NCBI RefSeq assembly: GCF_947241705.1
Contig: NC_079260.1
Span: 62,001 to 126,000, forward strand
Direction: 5' to 3'
Source: Saccharomyces mikatae IFO 1815
Lineage: Eukaryota > Ascomycota > Saccharomycetes > Saccharomycetales > Saccharomycetaceae
Length of the DNA stretch: 64,000 nt
The translations under genes were made by a program, and so were the position numbers. Under the pieces are notes generated by a model. The model ran no database searches and was not told the DNA's origin. It saw nothing but the letters and a program-made list of their open reading frames with translations. The first letter of the stretch is position 1. Each line of letters begins with the position of its first letter. Below, in pieces: positions 56,401 through 64,000 of the stretch.

Positions 56401-57102
56401 TGTGCTTTGGTTAACACTATTCAAATGTACAAAATTTTGGCATTGAATTGTTTAATTAGTGCTTATTCTTTGTCCATCATTTACATGGCTGGTGTCAAGT
56501 TTGGTGATGGCCAAGCAACTGTCTCTGGTTTGTTATTATCGGTCTGTTTCTTGAGTATCTCCCGCGGTAAACCTTTGGAGAAGCTATCGAAGCAAAGGCC
56601 ACAATCTGGAATATTCAATGTTTACATTATGGGATCCATTTTGTCTCAATTCGCCGTTCATATTGCCACTTTGATCTACATCACAACAGAGATTTATAAA
56701 CTGGAACCTAGGGAACCACAAGTTGACCTTGAAAAGGAGTTTGCTCCATCATTATTAAACACAGGTATTTTCATTATTCAATTGGTGCAACAAGTTTCTA
56801 CATTTGCTGTTAATTATCAAGGTGAACCATTTAGAGAAAACATTAGAAGTAACAAGGGTATGTATTATGGTTTATTGGGTGTGACAGGATTGGCACTTGC
56901 AAGTGCTACTGAATTTTTCCCTGAGCTGAACGAGGCTATGAAGTTTGTGCCAATGTCGGATAATTTTAAGGTTAAATTAACTTTAACATTATTACTTGAT
57001 TTCTTTGGTAGTTGGGGTGTTGAACATGTTTTCAAATTTTTCTTCATGGATGACAAACCATCTGACATTTCGGTCCAAAAAGTAAAGATTGCATCCAAAT
57101 GA
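53455..57102 (+). CDS. SPF1: P5A-type ATPase Spf1 (ER)
   Basis: 1215 aa from the ATG at 53455 (MTEKSFVSSP), equal to S. cerevisiae; an ATG 14 codons upstream is ignored. P-type ATPase landmarks: PPELPMELTMAVN in M4, phosphorylated Asp487 in DKTGTLTGE, MITGDNPLTAVHVA, and the hinge GDGTNDVGALKQAHVG. An acidic/Lys loop follows the P domain. Spf1 is the ER transmembrane-helix dislocase that removes mistargeted tail-anchored and mitochondrial proteins. Confidence 0.97.
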   Translation: MTEKSFVSSPIVRDSVLLVPKSLIAKPYVLPFFPLYATFAQLYFQQYDRYIKGPEWTFVYLGTLVSLNILVMLMPAWNVKIKAKFNYSTTKNVNEATHILIYTTPNNGADGIVEIQRVTEAGSLQTFFQFQKKRFLWNEGQQVFSSPKFLVDESPKIADFQKCKGHSGDLTHLRRLYGENSFDIPIPTFMELFKEHAVAPLFVFQVFCVALWLLDEFWYYSLFNLFMIISMEAAAVFQRLTALKEFRTMGIKPYTINVLRNKKWVPLQTNELLPMDLVSVTRTAEDSAMPCDLILLDGSCIVNEAMLSGESTPLLKESIKLRPSEDSLQLDGVDKIAVLHGGTKALQVSPPEHKSDIPPPPDGGALAIVTKTGFETSQGSLVRVMIYSAERVSVDNKEALMFILFLLIFAVVASWYVWVEGTKMGRIQSKLILDCILIITSVVPPELPMELTMAVNSSLAALAKFYVYCTEPFRIPFAGRIDVCCFDKTGTLTGEDLVFEGLAGISEDSENIRHLYSAAEAPENTILVIGAAHALVKLDDGDIVGDPMEKATLNAVGWAVQKKNSNYREGTGKLDIIRRFQFSSALKRSASIASHNNTLFAAVKGAPETIRDRLSNIPKNYDEIYKSFTRSGSRVLALASKQLPKLSQSKIDDLKRDDIESDLTFNGFLIFHCPLKDDAIETIKMLNESSHRSIMITGDNPLTAVHVAKEVGIVFGETLILDRAGKSDDGQLLFRDVEETISIPFDPSKDTFDHSQLFDRYDIAVTGYALNALEGHSQLRELLRHSWVYARVSPSQKEFLLNTLKDMGYQTLMCGDGTNDVGALKQAHVGIALLNGTEEGLKKLGEQRRLESMKMMYMKQTEFMARWNQPQPPVPEPIAHLFPPGQKNPHYLKTLESKGTVITPEIRKAVQEANSKPVEVVKPNELSEKKPTDLASMLLNSAGDAQGDEAPALKLGDASCAAPFTSKLANVSAVTNIIRQGRCALVNTIQMYKILALNCLISAYSLSIIYMAGVKFGDGQATVSGLLLSVCFLSISRGKPLEKLSKQRPQSGIFNVYIMGSILSQFAVHIATLIYITTEIYKLEPREPQVDLEKEFAPSLLNTGIFIIQLVQQVSTFAVNYQGEPFRENIRSNKGMYYGLLGVTGLALASATEFFPELNEAMKFVPMSDNFKVKLTLTLLLDFFGSWGVEHVFKFFFMDDKPSDISVQKVKIASK

Positions 57103-57850
57103 TGAATCTTTTTGTGTAGTACTTCTTTTTATATTTACATACTTATGGCATCCATTCATATAGATCTTTTTTAATGGGTGCATCGTTGAGTTTATGGATT
57201 TCTTGTGTTATATGTACTGTCGTCATAAAAAAGGTATAAAGAAATATTATTACCACCAAGTTTATATTTTGTTGTTCACATTCAAAGAAATTTCTTTGAA
57301 ACAAAACTTTAAAAAAGAACTTTTTACCTTGGAGCAAATAAACAAATAAAGTGGGGAAAGCAATCCTTACACAAATAATGCTATAGTGGGGAGTCACTAT
57401 TATGCACATATTACTGTATCTTATCGTATTCGAAGATAGAAACCAATAAGTCCAGCTCAATCTCACTCCAGTAATGTTAGGCATGACTAACTAAAATCTA
57501 GCACAACAAGACATCAACGAGTATTTTTTTTGACCAAGATCAACAAATTTCAGACCAATTTTACCATACGTTGACCCAATAAATCTATCAGTCCCAATGC
57601 AGCTTGAGAAGACCTTACTTTTTCGCTTCAGTTTCCACATGAGAATTGGTACGCTGAATGGTACCCTTTAAAGGGTCAGATGTGGAACATTAAAAATAGA
57701 ACAAACTATGTTGAACTCCAAAAAAGATCGTTAAGTTAACAATAACGAACTTCAAAGCTGGTAATAAGTAACTGCACGATTAATTTTTTATTTGAGTTTT
57801 TACAGCAATTCCAGTGAACATTATTAATAATTTTAAAGAATTTAGCTAAC
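57103..57850. other. Candidate replication origin (ARS508 position)
   Basis: 748 bp AT-rich gap after SPF1. A perfect 11-of-11 ARS consensus TTTTATATTTA lies at 57127-57137, and TTTATATTTTGTT at 57261-57273 fits the extended consensus TTTAYRTTTWGTT exactly. From memory, S. cerevisiae ARS508 is between SPF1 and ECM10. Origin function is inference. Confidence 0.5.
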
Positions 57851-58833
57851 ATGCCGATGGCATGGAGGGCACTCGGAACACACAACCCACTCTCTAGTCT
57901 GACCCGTTTAAAATCAACTAAGCTTCACGGTGCAGTTATTGGTATTGGTTTGGGTACCACCAACTCTGCGGTGGCTATTATGGAAGGTAACGTACCAAAG
58001 ATTATCGAAAACGCGGGAGGTTCAAGAACTACTTTCTCTGTGGTGGCATTCACTAAAGATAGCAAATGTTTGGTTGGTACACTAGCCAAACATCAATCCG
58101 TTATAAACCCAGAATACACTGTATTTGCCTCCAAGCGGTTAATTGGTCGCCGTTTCGAGGACGTTGAAGTTCAAAGATATATTGATGAAGTCACTTTCAA
58201 AATTATCAAGAACTCCAATGGAGATGCGTGGGTAGAAGTTAGAGGTCAAAAATATTCACCCGCCAAAATAGCAAGTTTCATTTTAAATAAATTAAAGAAA
58301 AATGCTGATGCTTATTTGAGTAAGAACATCAAAAATGCTGTTGTTGCCGTTCCTGCATACTTTAATAGCGCCCAGAGACAGATATTGAACGAATAGTTAG
58401 TGAGGCAGAAACACACAAGGGCCAGGATGAAGCTAGAAGGAGTGCTATCCAAACTGGTAATAAAGCTGACCAGCTGGTTAATGATACAGAAAATTTCATT
58501 AAGGTATTAGAAGGAAAGTTGGATAAGACTATATTTCAAGTACTCAAAGATCAAATATCATCTCTAAGAGAATTAATTTTCCGAGTTGAGGCTGGGGATG
58601 AAGTTAATCATGAGGATTTGAGTACTAAGATTGAAAAACTTCAAATGTCCTTGATGAAGCTCTCCCATCAGTTCTACAAATATGGTGACAATCCTGCACG
58701 AATAAAAAAGAAAGTAATAAACAAAAAAGTTTTGTTTATTATGCCACAAGTATTGCTTACAGTCACAATAAAATACTTAAGACGTATATTTATAACGCTA
58801 CTTTTTCACTTTTCTGGAGTGCTTTGTTGGTAA
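57851..58833 (+). pseudogene. ECM10: ECM10 pseudogene (mitochondrial Hsp70), internally deleted
   Basis: Position between SPF1 and BUD16 and sequence identify ECM10 (644 aa in S. cerevisiae), a minor paralogue of the mitochondrial Hsp70 Ssc1. The first about 180 codons keep the presequence-like start and the beginning of the nucleotide-binding domain, down to [12 protein letters not shown]. The sequence then jumps near 58381, out of frame, to the extreme C-terminal lid ([31 protein letters not shown]). Roughly 340 codons covering most of the ATPase and the substrate-binding domain are missing. The Hsp70 signature reads GIGLGTTNS, not GIDLGTTNS, so a phosphate-loop Asp is also lost. A frame-shifted relic that cannot make a working chaperone. 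Confidence 0.92.
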
Positions 58834-58974
58834 AAAGGCGCAGGATGAATGTATCAACCTAAACCAAAGAAAATTTCATGCAATGGAACCATGCAACGTA
58901 AAAAAAAAATTCACTATCTTACAAACATCTATATAACTTTATTTCAGTGAAAATCCGACTCTATAAAGTTCTTG

Positions 58975-59919
58975 TCACAACCTAGCGTAAATATAATTCG
59001 CTTGATGGACACTACTACTGATTGTTTCGTATTTATCTCTTGATTCAACAATTCGCAATTCCATTTCTTTCATCTCCAAGGCGGAGCCCATTTTGGCTTT
59101 TATCTTTCCTGAAGTATAACTTCTAGTGATTTTCAAGACCTTTTGAATAACATTTAAGACATTATTGACCTGGTCTTCAAATCTCAATGTCGTTGTTGGG
59201 TTTGATAAGATTTCGTACACTCGATCCAACAACAAGGCAGAAAACAAATCGCCGACGCCAGTGAAATACGAATCAATGAATGGCACTCTATAAACGATGG
59301 GCCTTTTACCCTTCATTGAGGCCACGCAATATATGAACTCTTGATCGTCAAACATCTTACAATCACAGGACGTGACAATGATCACTGGAATAGTGCGATG
59401 TAATTTCTCTAACGCCTTCTTCAAATGTTCTTTGGTCTTGATTCTCTCGCCATACAGTATCTCCAACTCAAATTGATTTGGAGTTATTATGTCAACCAGT
59501 TGTCTTGGAGACAAGGCCAGCTTCCTGTATTCTGGTATTACATCTTCACTAACATATAACTGTCCTTCGTCTCCCATAACAGGATCCATAAGCCATATGA
59601 TCTCAGGGTTTTCCTCTTTAAACTTAGCGTAGTATGTTCCCATACATCGAACAGAACTCTTATTGGGCAAGTAACCTGAAAGTAAAGCTTGATAGTCTCG
59701 AGGAAAATTGTCGAAAAGGCCTGATAAGAGTTCCTTTAAATCTGCTTCATTCGTAACTGTTCCAAACACCTTATCTAAACCATATCCCGTATGGTTGGAA
59801 AACTGGACACTGTTACAGCAATCCACGTCCCAGCCTAGACATTGCAAGGGAAACGTTGCAGCTTTATTTCCTACATACCCGTGCACAACGTGAGACTGCG
59901 TTGCCAAGAGACGAGGCAT
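58975..59919 (-). CDS. BUD16: Pyridoxal kinase-like protein Bud16
   Basis: 314 aa (S. cerevisiae 312). Ribokinase-fold PdxK family: N-terminal SHVVHGYVGNKAATFPLQ, DPVMGDEGQLYV, TPNQFELE, and the anion-hole motif region FTGVGDLFSALL with its catalytic Asp. It phosphorylates pyridoxal and relatives to make PLP in the cytosol; loss in S. cerevisiae causes chromosome instability and random budding. Confidence 0.96.
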   Translation of the reverse strand: MPRLLATQSHVVHGYVGNKAATFPLQCLGWDVDCCNSVQFSNHTGYGLDKVFGTVTNEADLKELLSGLFDNFPRDYQALLSGYLPNKSSVRCMGTYYAKFKEENPEIIWLMDPVMGDEGQLYVSEDVIPEYRKLALSPRQLVDIITPNQFELEILYGERIKTKEHLKKALEKLHRTIPVIIVTSCDCKMFDDQEFIYCVASMKGKRPIVYRVPFIDSYFTGVGDLFSALLLDRVYEILSNPTTTLRFEDQVNNVLNVIQKVLKITRSYTSGKIKAKMGSALEMKEMELRIVESRDKYETISSSVHQANYIYARL

Positions 59920-60888
59920 TTTTGTCGTAGTTTTTCAGTAGCTAAAAAGACCAAACCCAGGGAGCTCGTTGTCAGCAAACTCGCAATCTCTTCCAACTTT
60001 TAAGTATTCAACAGTCCAAATAGTTTCTGGTTAATGGCAAAGCAGCCATGATTACATCTTCAATTTATCTTTGAATATTTCTATCATCGGACAAAGACAA
60101 TACCGGAAATAGACTTTTTTTATTTCCGTCGCTAATGCAATAAAAGTTGCAAAAACTTATGAACACAACTAGCACGACGTACAATTAGCCAGGGTGGGAT
60201 AGTCTACGTCATATTAATTGAAAGAAGAAAAAGGGCACATTAAAAGCCTTGAATTGCTGATGTGAGAGAATAATGGACGGCAGCTTACAAATGGAAAATA
60301 ATCATTGATAGCTTTGTTCAGAATTGTTTGTTGCCTTTCGGCTATCATCCATCACTGTCTTTGATAAATATTATAGTTCTAAAAATTAACACGACTCTAA
60401 GAGGACATTACAGAAAATGGACGGCATACAACGCCTGTCCACTGATTAGGTTAATCGCCACGTCTACGCAATAGTGGTATTTTTCTAATTGGCACATTTA
60501 AGAGTGTCGAAGTAATGCCTCCCATATATGCTGGAGACAATAACACGGACACACATTTCTTTTCTTCTTTAACGCGGCATATCACTCATCGCTCGTCACA
60601 GGGACAGGGTATAGCTATGCGGATTCATTGTTAATTACCATTGGCTGTCCGCAATATCGTCAACGTAGAGATCATACCAAGGCTTTTTTTTATGCAATAT
60701 CGGTATAGTCTATGGTGAAATCGAACTGTGATATAGCGGCAGATACTGTTAAACCCAGGATAACAGTTATTTTAGCCTAGATCTTCCAAGTACATGATAT
60801 TTAACATTCTGTGACTTGAATTGATAATTCATTATAAAGAAATCCTTGTATCAAAGGACTTTTCAGTCCAGAATGTTCAAGCTAGTTT
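59920..60888. other. BUD16 promoter to tRNA-Met region
   Basis: 969 bp with no real gene. The dubious S. cerevisiae ORF YEL028W maps here; I see no coding evidence. No clear LTR found despite the tRNA neighbour. Confidence 0.5.
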
Positions 60889-60960
60889 AGCGCCGTGGCG
60901 CAGTGGAAGCGCGCAGGGCTCATAACCCTGATGTCCTCGGATCGAAACCGAGCGGCGCTA
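60889..60960 (+). tRNA. Initiator tRNA-Met (CAT)
   Basis: 72 nt, AGCGCCG acceptor with A1-T72 end pair, three G-C pairs at the anticodon stem base (GGGCTCATAACCC), and T-loop GGATCGAAACC with A54 and A60. These mark the eukaryotic initiator, one of the IMT genes, rather than the elongator tRNA-Met. No intron. Confidence 0.96.
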
Positions 60961-61131
60961 ATTTTTTGATAACTTTTATGAAAGTTACCTCTTTGGAGGT
61001 ATAGACGTACTGCTTCAGCATCAGCATGTTCCTTCACAGTAGTTGAAGGACTTGGGCTGCTTTCTAGCGAAGAAAGCAAGCGGCCTACGCTTTTGTTTAC
61101 TTATTAGCAAATGTGATCGTATAAAAAGATA

Positions 61132-61139
61132 TTACCCGG
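61132..61139. promoter_or_regulatory. Reb1 site of VMA3
   Basis: TTACCCGG, exact consensus, 206 bp upstream of the VMA3 ATG and beside a poly(dT-dA) tract. Confidence 0.6.
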
Positions 61140-61153
61140 AAAAGAAACGCAAT

Positions 61154-61179
61154 TTTTTTTTTTTTTTTTAAAAAAAAAA
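61154..61179. repeat. T16A10 homopolymer junction
   Basis: Sixteen T followed directly by ten A, 166 bp upstream of VMA3. A rigid, nucleosome-excluding and hairpin-prone tract. Confidence 0.9.
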
Positions 61180-61344
61180 GTGGTTAAGTGATTGACTGAC
61201 CCTTGATAGTGTTGTACAATTGTACACTCGTTCTGATTAAAAACTTGTCATTAAAAACTTCTCAAAGGAAAAGAGAAGATCGTGTTTATTGCTTTTCTCA
61301 AAAAGACTAATCAATTAGAATAACAAAACAAACATATACATATA

Positions 61345-61827
61345 ATGACTGAATTGTGTCCTGTCTATGCCCCTTTCTTTGGTGCCATTGGTTGTGCCTC
61401 TGCAATTATCTTCACCTCATTAGGTGCTGCTTATGGTACTGCTAAATCTGGTGTCGGTATCTGTGCCACCTGTGTGTTGAGACCAGATCTGTTATTCAAG
61501 AACATTGTTCCTGTTATTATGGCTGGTATCATTGCCATTTACGGTCTGGTTGTTTCCGTTTTGGTTTGTTATTCATTGGGTCAAAAGCAAGCTTTGTACA
61601 CTGGTTTCATCCAATTGGGTGCCGGTCTATCAGTCGGTTTAAGTGGTCTGGCTGCTGGTTTTGCCATTGGTATCGTCGGTGATGCAGGTGTTAGAGGTTC
61701 TTCTCAACAACCAAGATTATTCGTTGGTATGATTTTGATTTTGATTTTTGCTGAAGTTTTAGGTCTATACGGTTTGATTGTTGCTTTGTTGTTGAACTCC
61801 AGAGCTACTCAAGATGTTGTCTGTTAA
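61345..61827 (+). CDS. VMA3: V-ATPase V0 proteolipid subunit c
   Basis: 160 aa, seemingly identical to S. cerevisiae Vma3 (Cup5). Four membrane helices in two hairpins; the proton-carrying Glu137 lies in helix 4 ([12 protein letters not shown]). Forms most of the rotating c-ring. Strong codon bias. Works with VMA8 of the same window. Confidence 0.98.
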
Positions 61828-62496
61828 GGCAACTTTTGAATTTTAAAGCAGAAATAGAGTGTAAAACTTTTTTTTGAGAAACTGCAAAAAGGTTTCATCT
61901 TAAGGTTTGTTTTTGACCTCTATTTCTACTTCACATCCTACCTACCTCATTTTCAAGCTTCCTTTTTATTAGTACCATTATTATTGTTTAAAGAGTTTTA
62001 CACGCTAAATATGTATATCTTAATTTTTAATGTGTATAGAATAGAAAATTTGAATATCAAGGAGCAACAAACAGTACGACGTGTTTCTCAAGCTACACGA
62101 CAGAAAGGATGAGCCTAATGTGCTTTCACTCTTAGTACAAACCTGACCTTATCGACTTCTATTGTTAAAAGCGTAACCATTGTGTTGTTTCTTTTTCTTA
62201 TCGGTATTATATCCGGGTAACAAAATTACTATATAGAAAATTTTTTCCTTATTCAATTTGCTTTTTTCAGAATTTTTTTTTTGAATGCGAAAATGAGATG
62301 AGTTAAAAAATTTTTTTCGCTTTAGAGTCAATGATTTAGTTGTTAGCAAAAGTTACACTGAGATTTTAGATTTCCTTCTTCAAATTTAACTTCAAATCAC
62401 CATTCGAGCGAGCTTTCTATACCAGGACTATACTGATTATTGCAAGGAACTTGAATAAACCACATTTTATATCATAAATAAATATACTACTTTGAA
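61828..62496. other. VMA3-SNU13 intergenic region
   Basis: 669 bp. A perfect Reb1 site CCGGGTAA lies at 62213-62220, 277 bp upstream of SNU13. Poly-T/A-rich flanks. No RNA gene recognised. Confidence 0.5.
62213..62220. promoter_or_regulatory. Reb1 site upstream of SNU13
   Basis: CCGGGTAA, exact Reb1 consensus on the minus strand. Confidence 0.55.
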
Positions 62497-62877
62497 ATGT
62501 CTGCTCCAAACCCAAAGGCTTTCCCATTAGCTGATGCTGCATTAACCCAACAAATTTTGGATGTTGTCCAACAAGCTGCTAACTTGAGACAACTTAAGAA
62601 GGGTGCCAACGAAGCTACCAAAACTTTGAACCGTGGTATTTCCGAATTTATCATCATGGCTGCTGACTGTGAACCTATTGAAATCTTATTGCATTTGCCA
62701 TTACTATGTGAAGACAAGAACGTCCCATACGTCTTTGTTCCATCCAGAGTTGCTTTAGGTAGAGCTTGTGGTGTTTCTAGGCCAGTTATTGCTGCTTCTA
62801 TTACCACTAATGATGCTTCTGCTATCAAGACTCAAATCTACGCTGTTAAGGACAAGATTGAAACTTTGTTAATTTAA
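62497..62877 (+). CDS. SNU13: Snu13 (15.5K), kink-turn RNA-binding protein
   Basis: 126 aa, the S. cerevisiae length. L7Ae/L30e family: kink-turn-binding [15 protein letters not shown] and the conserved loop ([19 protein letters not shown]). Part of the U4/U6.U5 tri-snRNP (binds U4) and of all C/D snoRNPs, so it would bind snR53 and snR67 from this window. It also binds the U3 snoRNA. Confidence 0.97.
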
Positions 62878-63135
62878 GTAGATCGAGTTATATCTATCGA
62901 CATAATTTTGTGTATTATCCAAATATTATAAAGAAAAGTTTTTTGCTTTTTTATTGGTGTTGCATTTCTCAGTACTAATATTTTTTGAGCTGTAGAATAG
63001 CTGATGTGTATTCGTTGAAGCATCCTCCCTGGATGCCTGCGCGAATATATTAATATACGTAATCAGAAAGCAAATCAAGAGATTTATATCGAGATATCTC
63101 TATGTGACTTTTTTTATCAAATGAGACATGTGCTA

Positions 63136-64000
63136 TCACCTCTTTAGTTTTACGGGATCAAAGAAATCTATCGTATTATATGCTAAATGATCAATATGCC
63201 TTCTCTTCGAATTTCTAGCAAGTTCATCAAACCCACTTTCATTTATCCCAATTTCCATACTCATGGAACAGTCTCTGGTGGTATTTTGCATATTCGTTTC
63301 AGATTCTAAAGCAGTTCTTTCCTCTTCCAGTCTGAATCTCTTGTGATTTTGCAATTTTCTCATCCACAATTCACCGACGATTTCCGATACAATATAAATT
63401 TGACCGTTCGTACCACAAAGCATAAATAAGGGTATGATGCCTTCCAACCTTTCATTGTCGAAACATGAACATATCTGAAGATTGTGAAATCCATCCGGAA
63501 TAGACGTCAATGAGATTACCCTGTCAGGTAATCGAATTTTAAGGTATGGCACAGCTAACCCGTCTTCATCGACTAATACTCTATCAGAATCTTCATATAT
63601 TGCCAGTGTATTATCTGCGCCAACAGTGGCAACATACGATCTACTTGAATACTTCAACTCAGTGCGAGAAAGTCTTGACAACCGGACCACTGAGCAGTTC
63701 TTTTTATTTACAAAATAATCATTATCACGTTCTATCGGCCCCTTGACAATCTTTTTAGTCGCTACTTGTGTAATACTTCCAAAGTCAGTAAATCTCAAGT
63801 GAGCATCTTCCGAAAGGTCTGATGGATACTCTATGGATGTTCTAATTGGAAGGTGGGTCCTCACCAGACCTCTCAATGTTTCAAATCGAACCAAACAATC
63901 GCCATTCATATATGCTGGAAGCCATATACGATTAATTGACTCGAGTGCCGGGAAAGAATTAGCTTCGAACATTTCGGAACCGTCTTTGAGTAAGTCTATT
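63136..64000 (-). CDS. YEL025C: YEL025C, C-terminal part (cut by window end)
   Basis: 287 codons visible plus stop; the frame stays open to the end of the window, so the first Met at 63972 is internal. Position next to SNU13 and orientation match S. cerevisiae YEL025C (about 1196 aa), a protein reported to interact with SWI/SNF and RSC. Beta-rich stretches with repeats such as YVATVGADNTLAIYEDSD and LFMLCGTNGQIYIVSE look like WD40/beta-propeller blades. Function not shown by sequence. Confidence 0.85.
   Translation of the reverse strand, partial: IDLLKDGSEMFEANSFPALESINRIWLPAYMNGDCLVRFETLRGLVRTHLPIRTSIEYPSDLSEDAHLRFTDFGSITQVATKKIVKGPIERDNDYFVNKKNCSVVRLSRLSRTELKYSSRSYVATVGADNTLAIYEDSDRVLVDEDGLAVPYLKIRLPDRVISLTSIPDGFHNLQICSCFDNERLEGIIPLFMLCGTNGQIYIVSEIVGELWMRKLQNHKRFRLEEERTALESETNMQNTTRDCSMSMEIGINESGFDELARNSKRRHIDHLAYNTIDFFDPVKLKR

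Larger units (their letters stand above)
60961..61344. other. VMA3 promoter
   Basis: 384 bp. A perfect Reb1 site TTACCCGG at 61132-61139 is followed closely by a T16A10 tract at 61154-61179, a typical pair for a nucleosome-depleted strong promoter. Confidence 0.6.

Noticed and set aside
60882-61079. 65-codon minus ORF over the initiator tRNA
   Set aside because: Overlaps the tRNA gene; open by chance.

Overview
The window is nuclear DNA from a budding yeast of the genus Saccharomyces. It matches the left arm of S. cerevisiae chromosome V from PCM1 (YEL058W) to the 3' part of YEL025C, in the same order and orientation. Proteins such as eIF5A, the VMA3 proteolipid and Snu13 look identical to the S. 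cerevisiae versions I remember. HAT2, MAK10, SDD1, YEL043W and others differ at many positions, so this is probably a non-cerevisiae Saccharomyces (mikatae/kudriavzevii/jurei/arboricola range). I cannot resolve the species by eye. Almost all genes are intronless single ORFs.

Layout: 1-5.4 kb PCM1, SDD1, HAT2. 5.4-13.0 kb three leftward genes (POL5, RPL12A, MAK10), with an H/ACA snoRNA (snR80) between POL5 and RPL12A. 13.4-17.7 kb AFG1, VMA8, RML2, with a likely replication origin between VMA8 and RML2. 17.7-20.4 kb a gene-poor stretch with two C/D snoRNAs (snR67, snR53), tRNA-Gly(GCC) and old Ty LTRs. 20.4-25.6 kb PAU2, TCA17, FRD1, GLY1. 26.5-36.2 kb a rightward run IES6, YEL043W, GDA1, YEF1, UTR2. 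36.4-42.8 kb CYC7, UTR4, RAD23, ANP1, HYP2. 42.8-49.8 kb an expanded region holding an extra thiamine-transporter-family gene, several small unassigned ORFs, a GC-rich gene-poor block and a nest of LTRs. 49.8-57.1 kb tRNA-Ser(AGA), MCM3, SPF1. 57.8-58.8 kb an ECM10 pseudogene. 59-64 kb BUD16, initiator tRNA-Met, VMA3, SNU13 and the 3' part of YEL025C, which runs off the window.

FRD1, YEF1, CYC7 and HYP2 have whole-genome-duplication partners clustered on S. cerevisiae chromosome X (OSM1, UTR1, CYC1, ANB1). Several genes here respond to oxygen or redox state: PAU2, FRD1, CYC7, HYP2.

The most unusual parts are: (1) about 6.6 kb between HYP2 and tRNA-Ser/MCM3 that S. cerevisiae lacks, carrying an intact THI7/THI72/NRT1-type transporter gene beside LTR relics; (2) ECM10, a second mitochondrial Hsp70 in S. 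cerevisiae, reduced to a relic by a large internal deletion; (3) MTC7 and UTR5, for which I find no full-length ORF at the expected positions.
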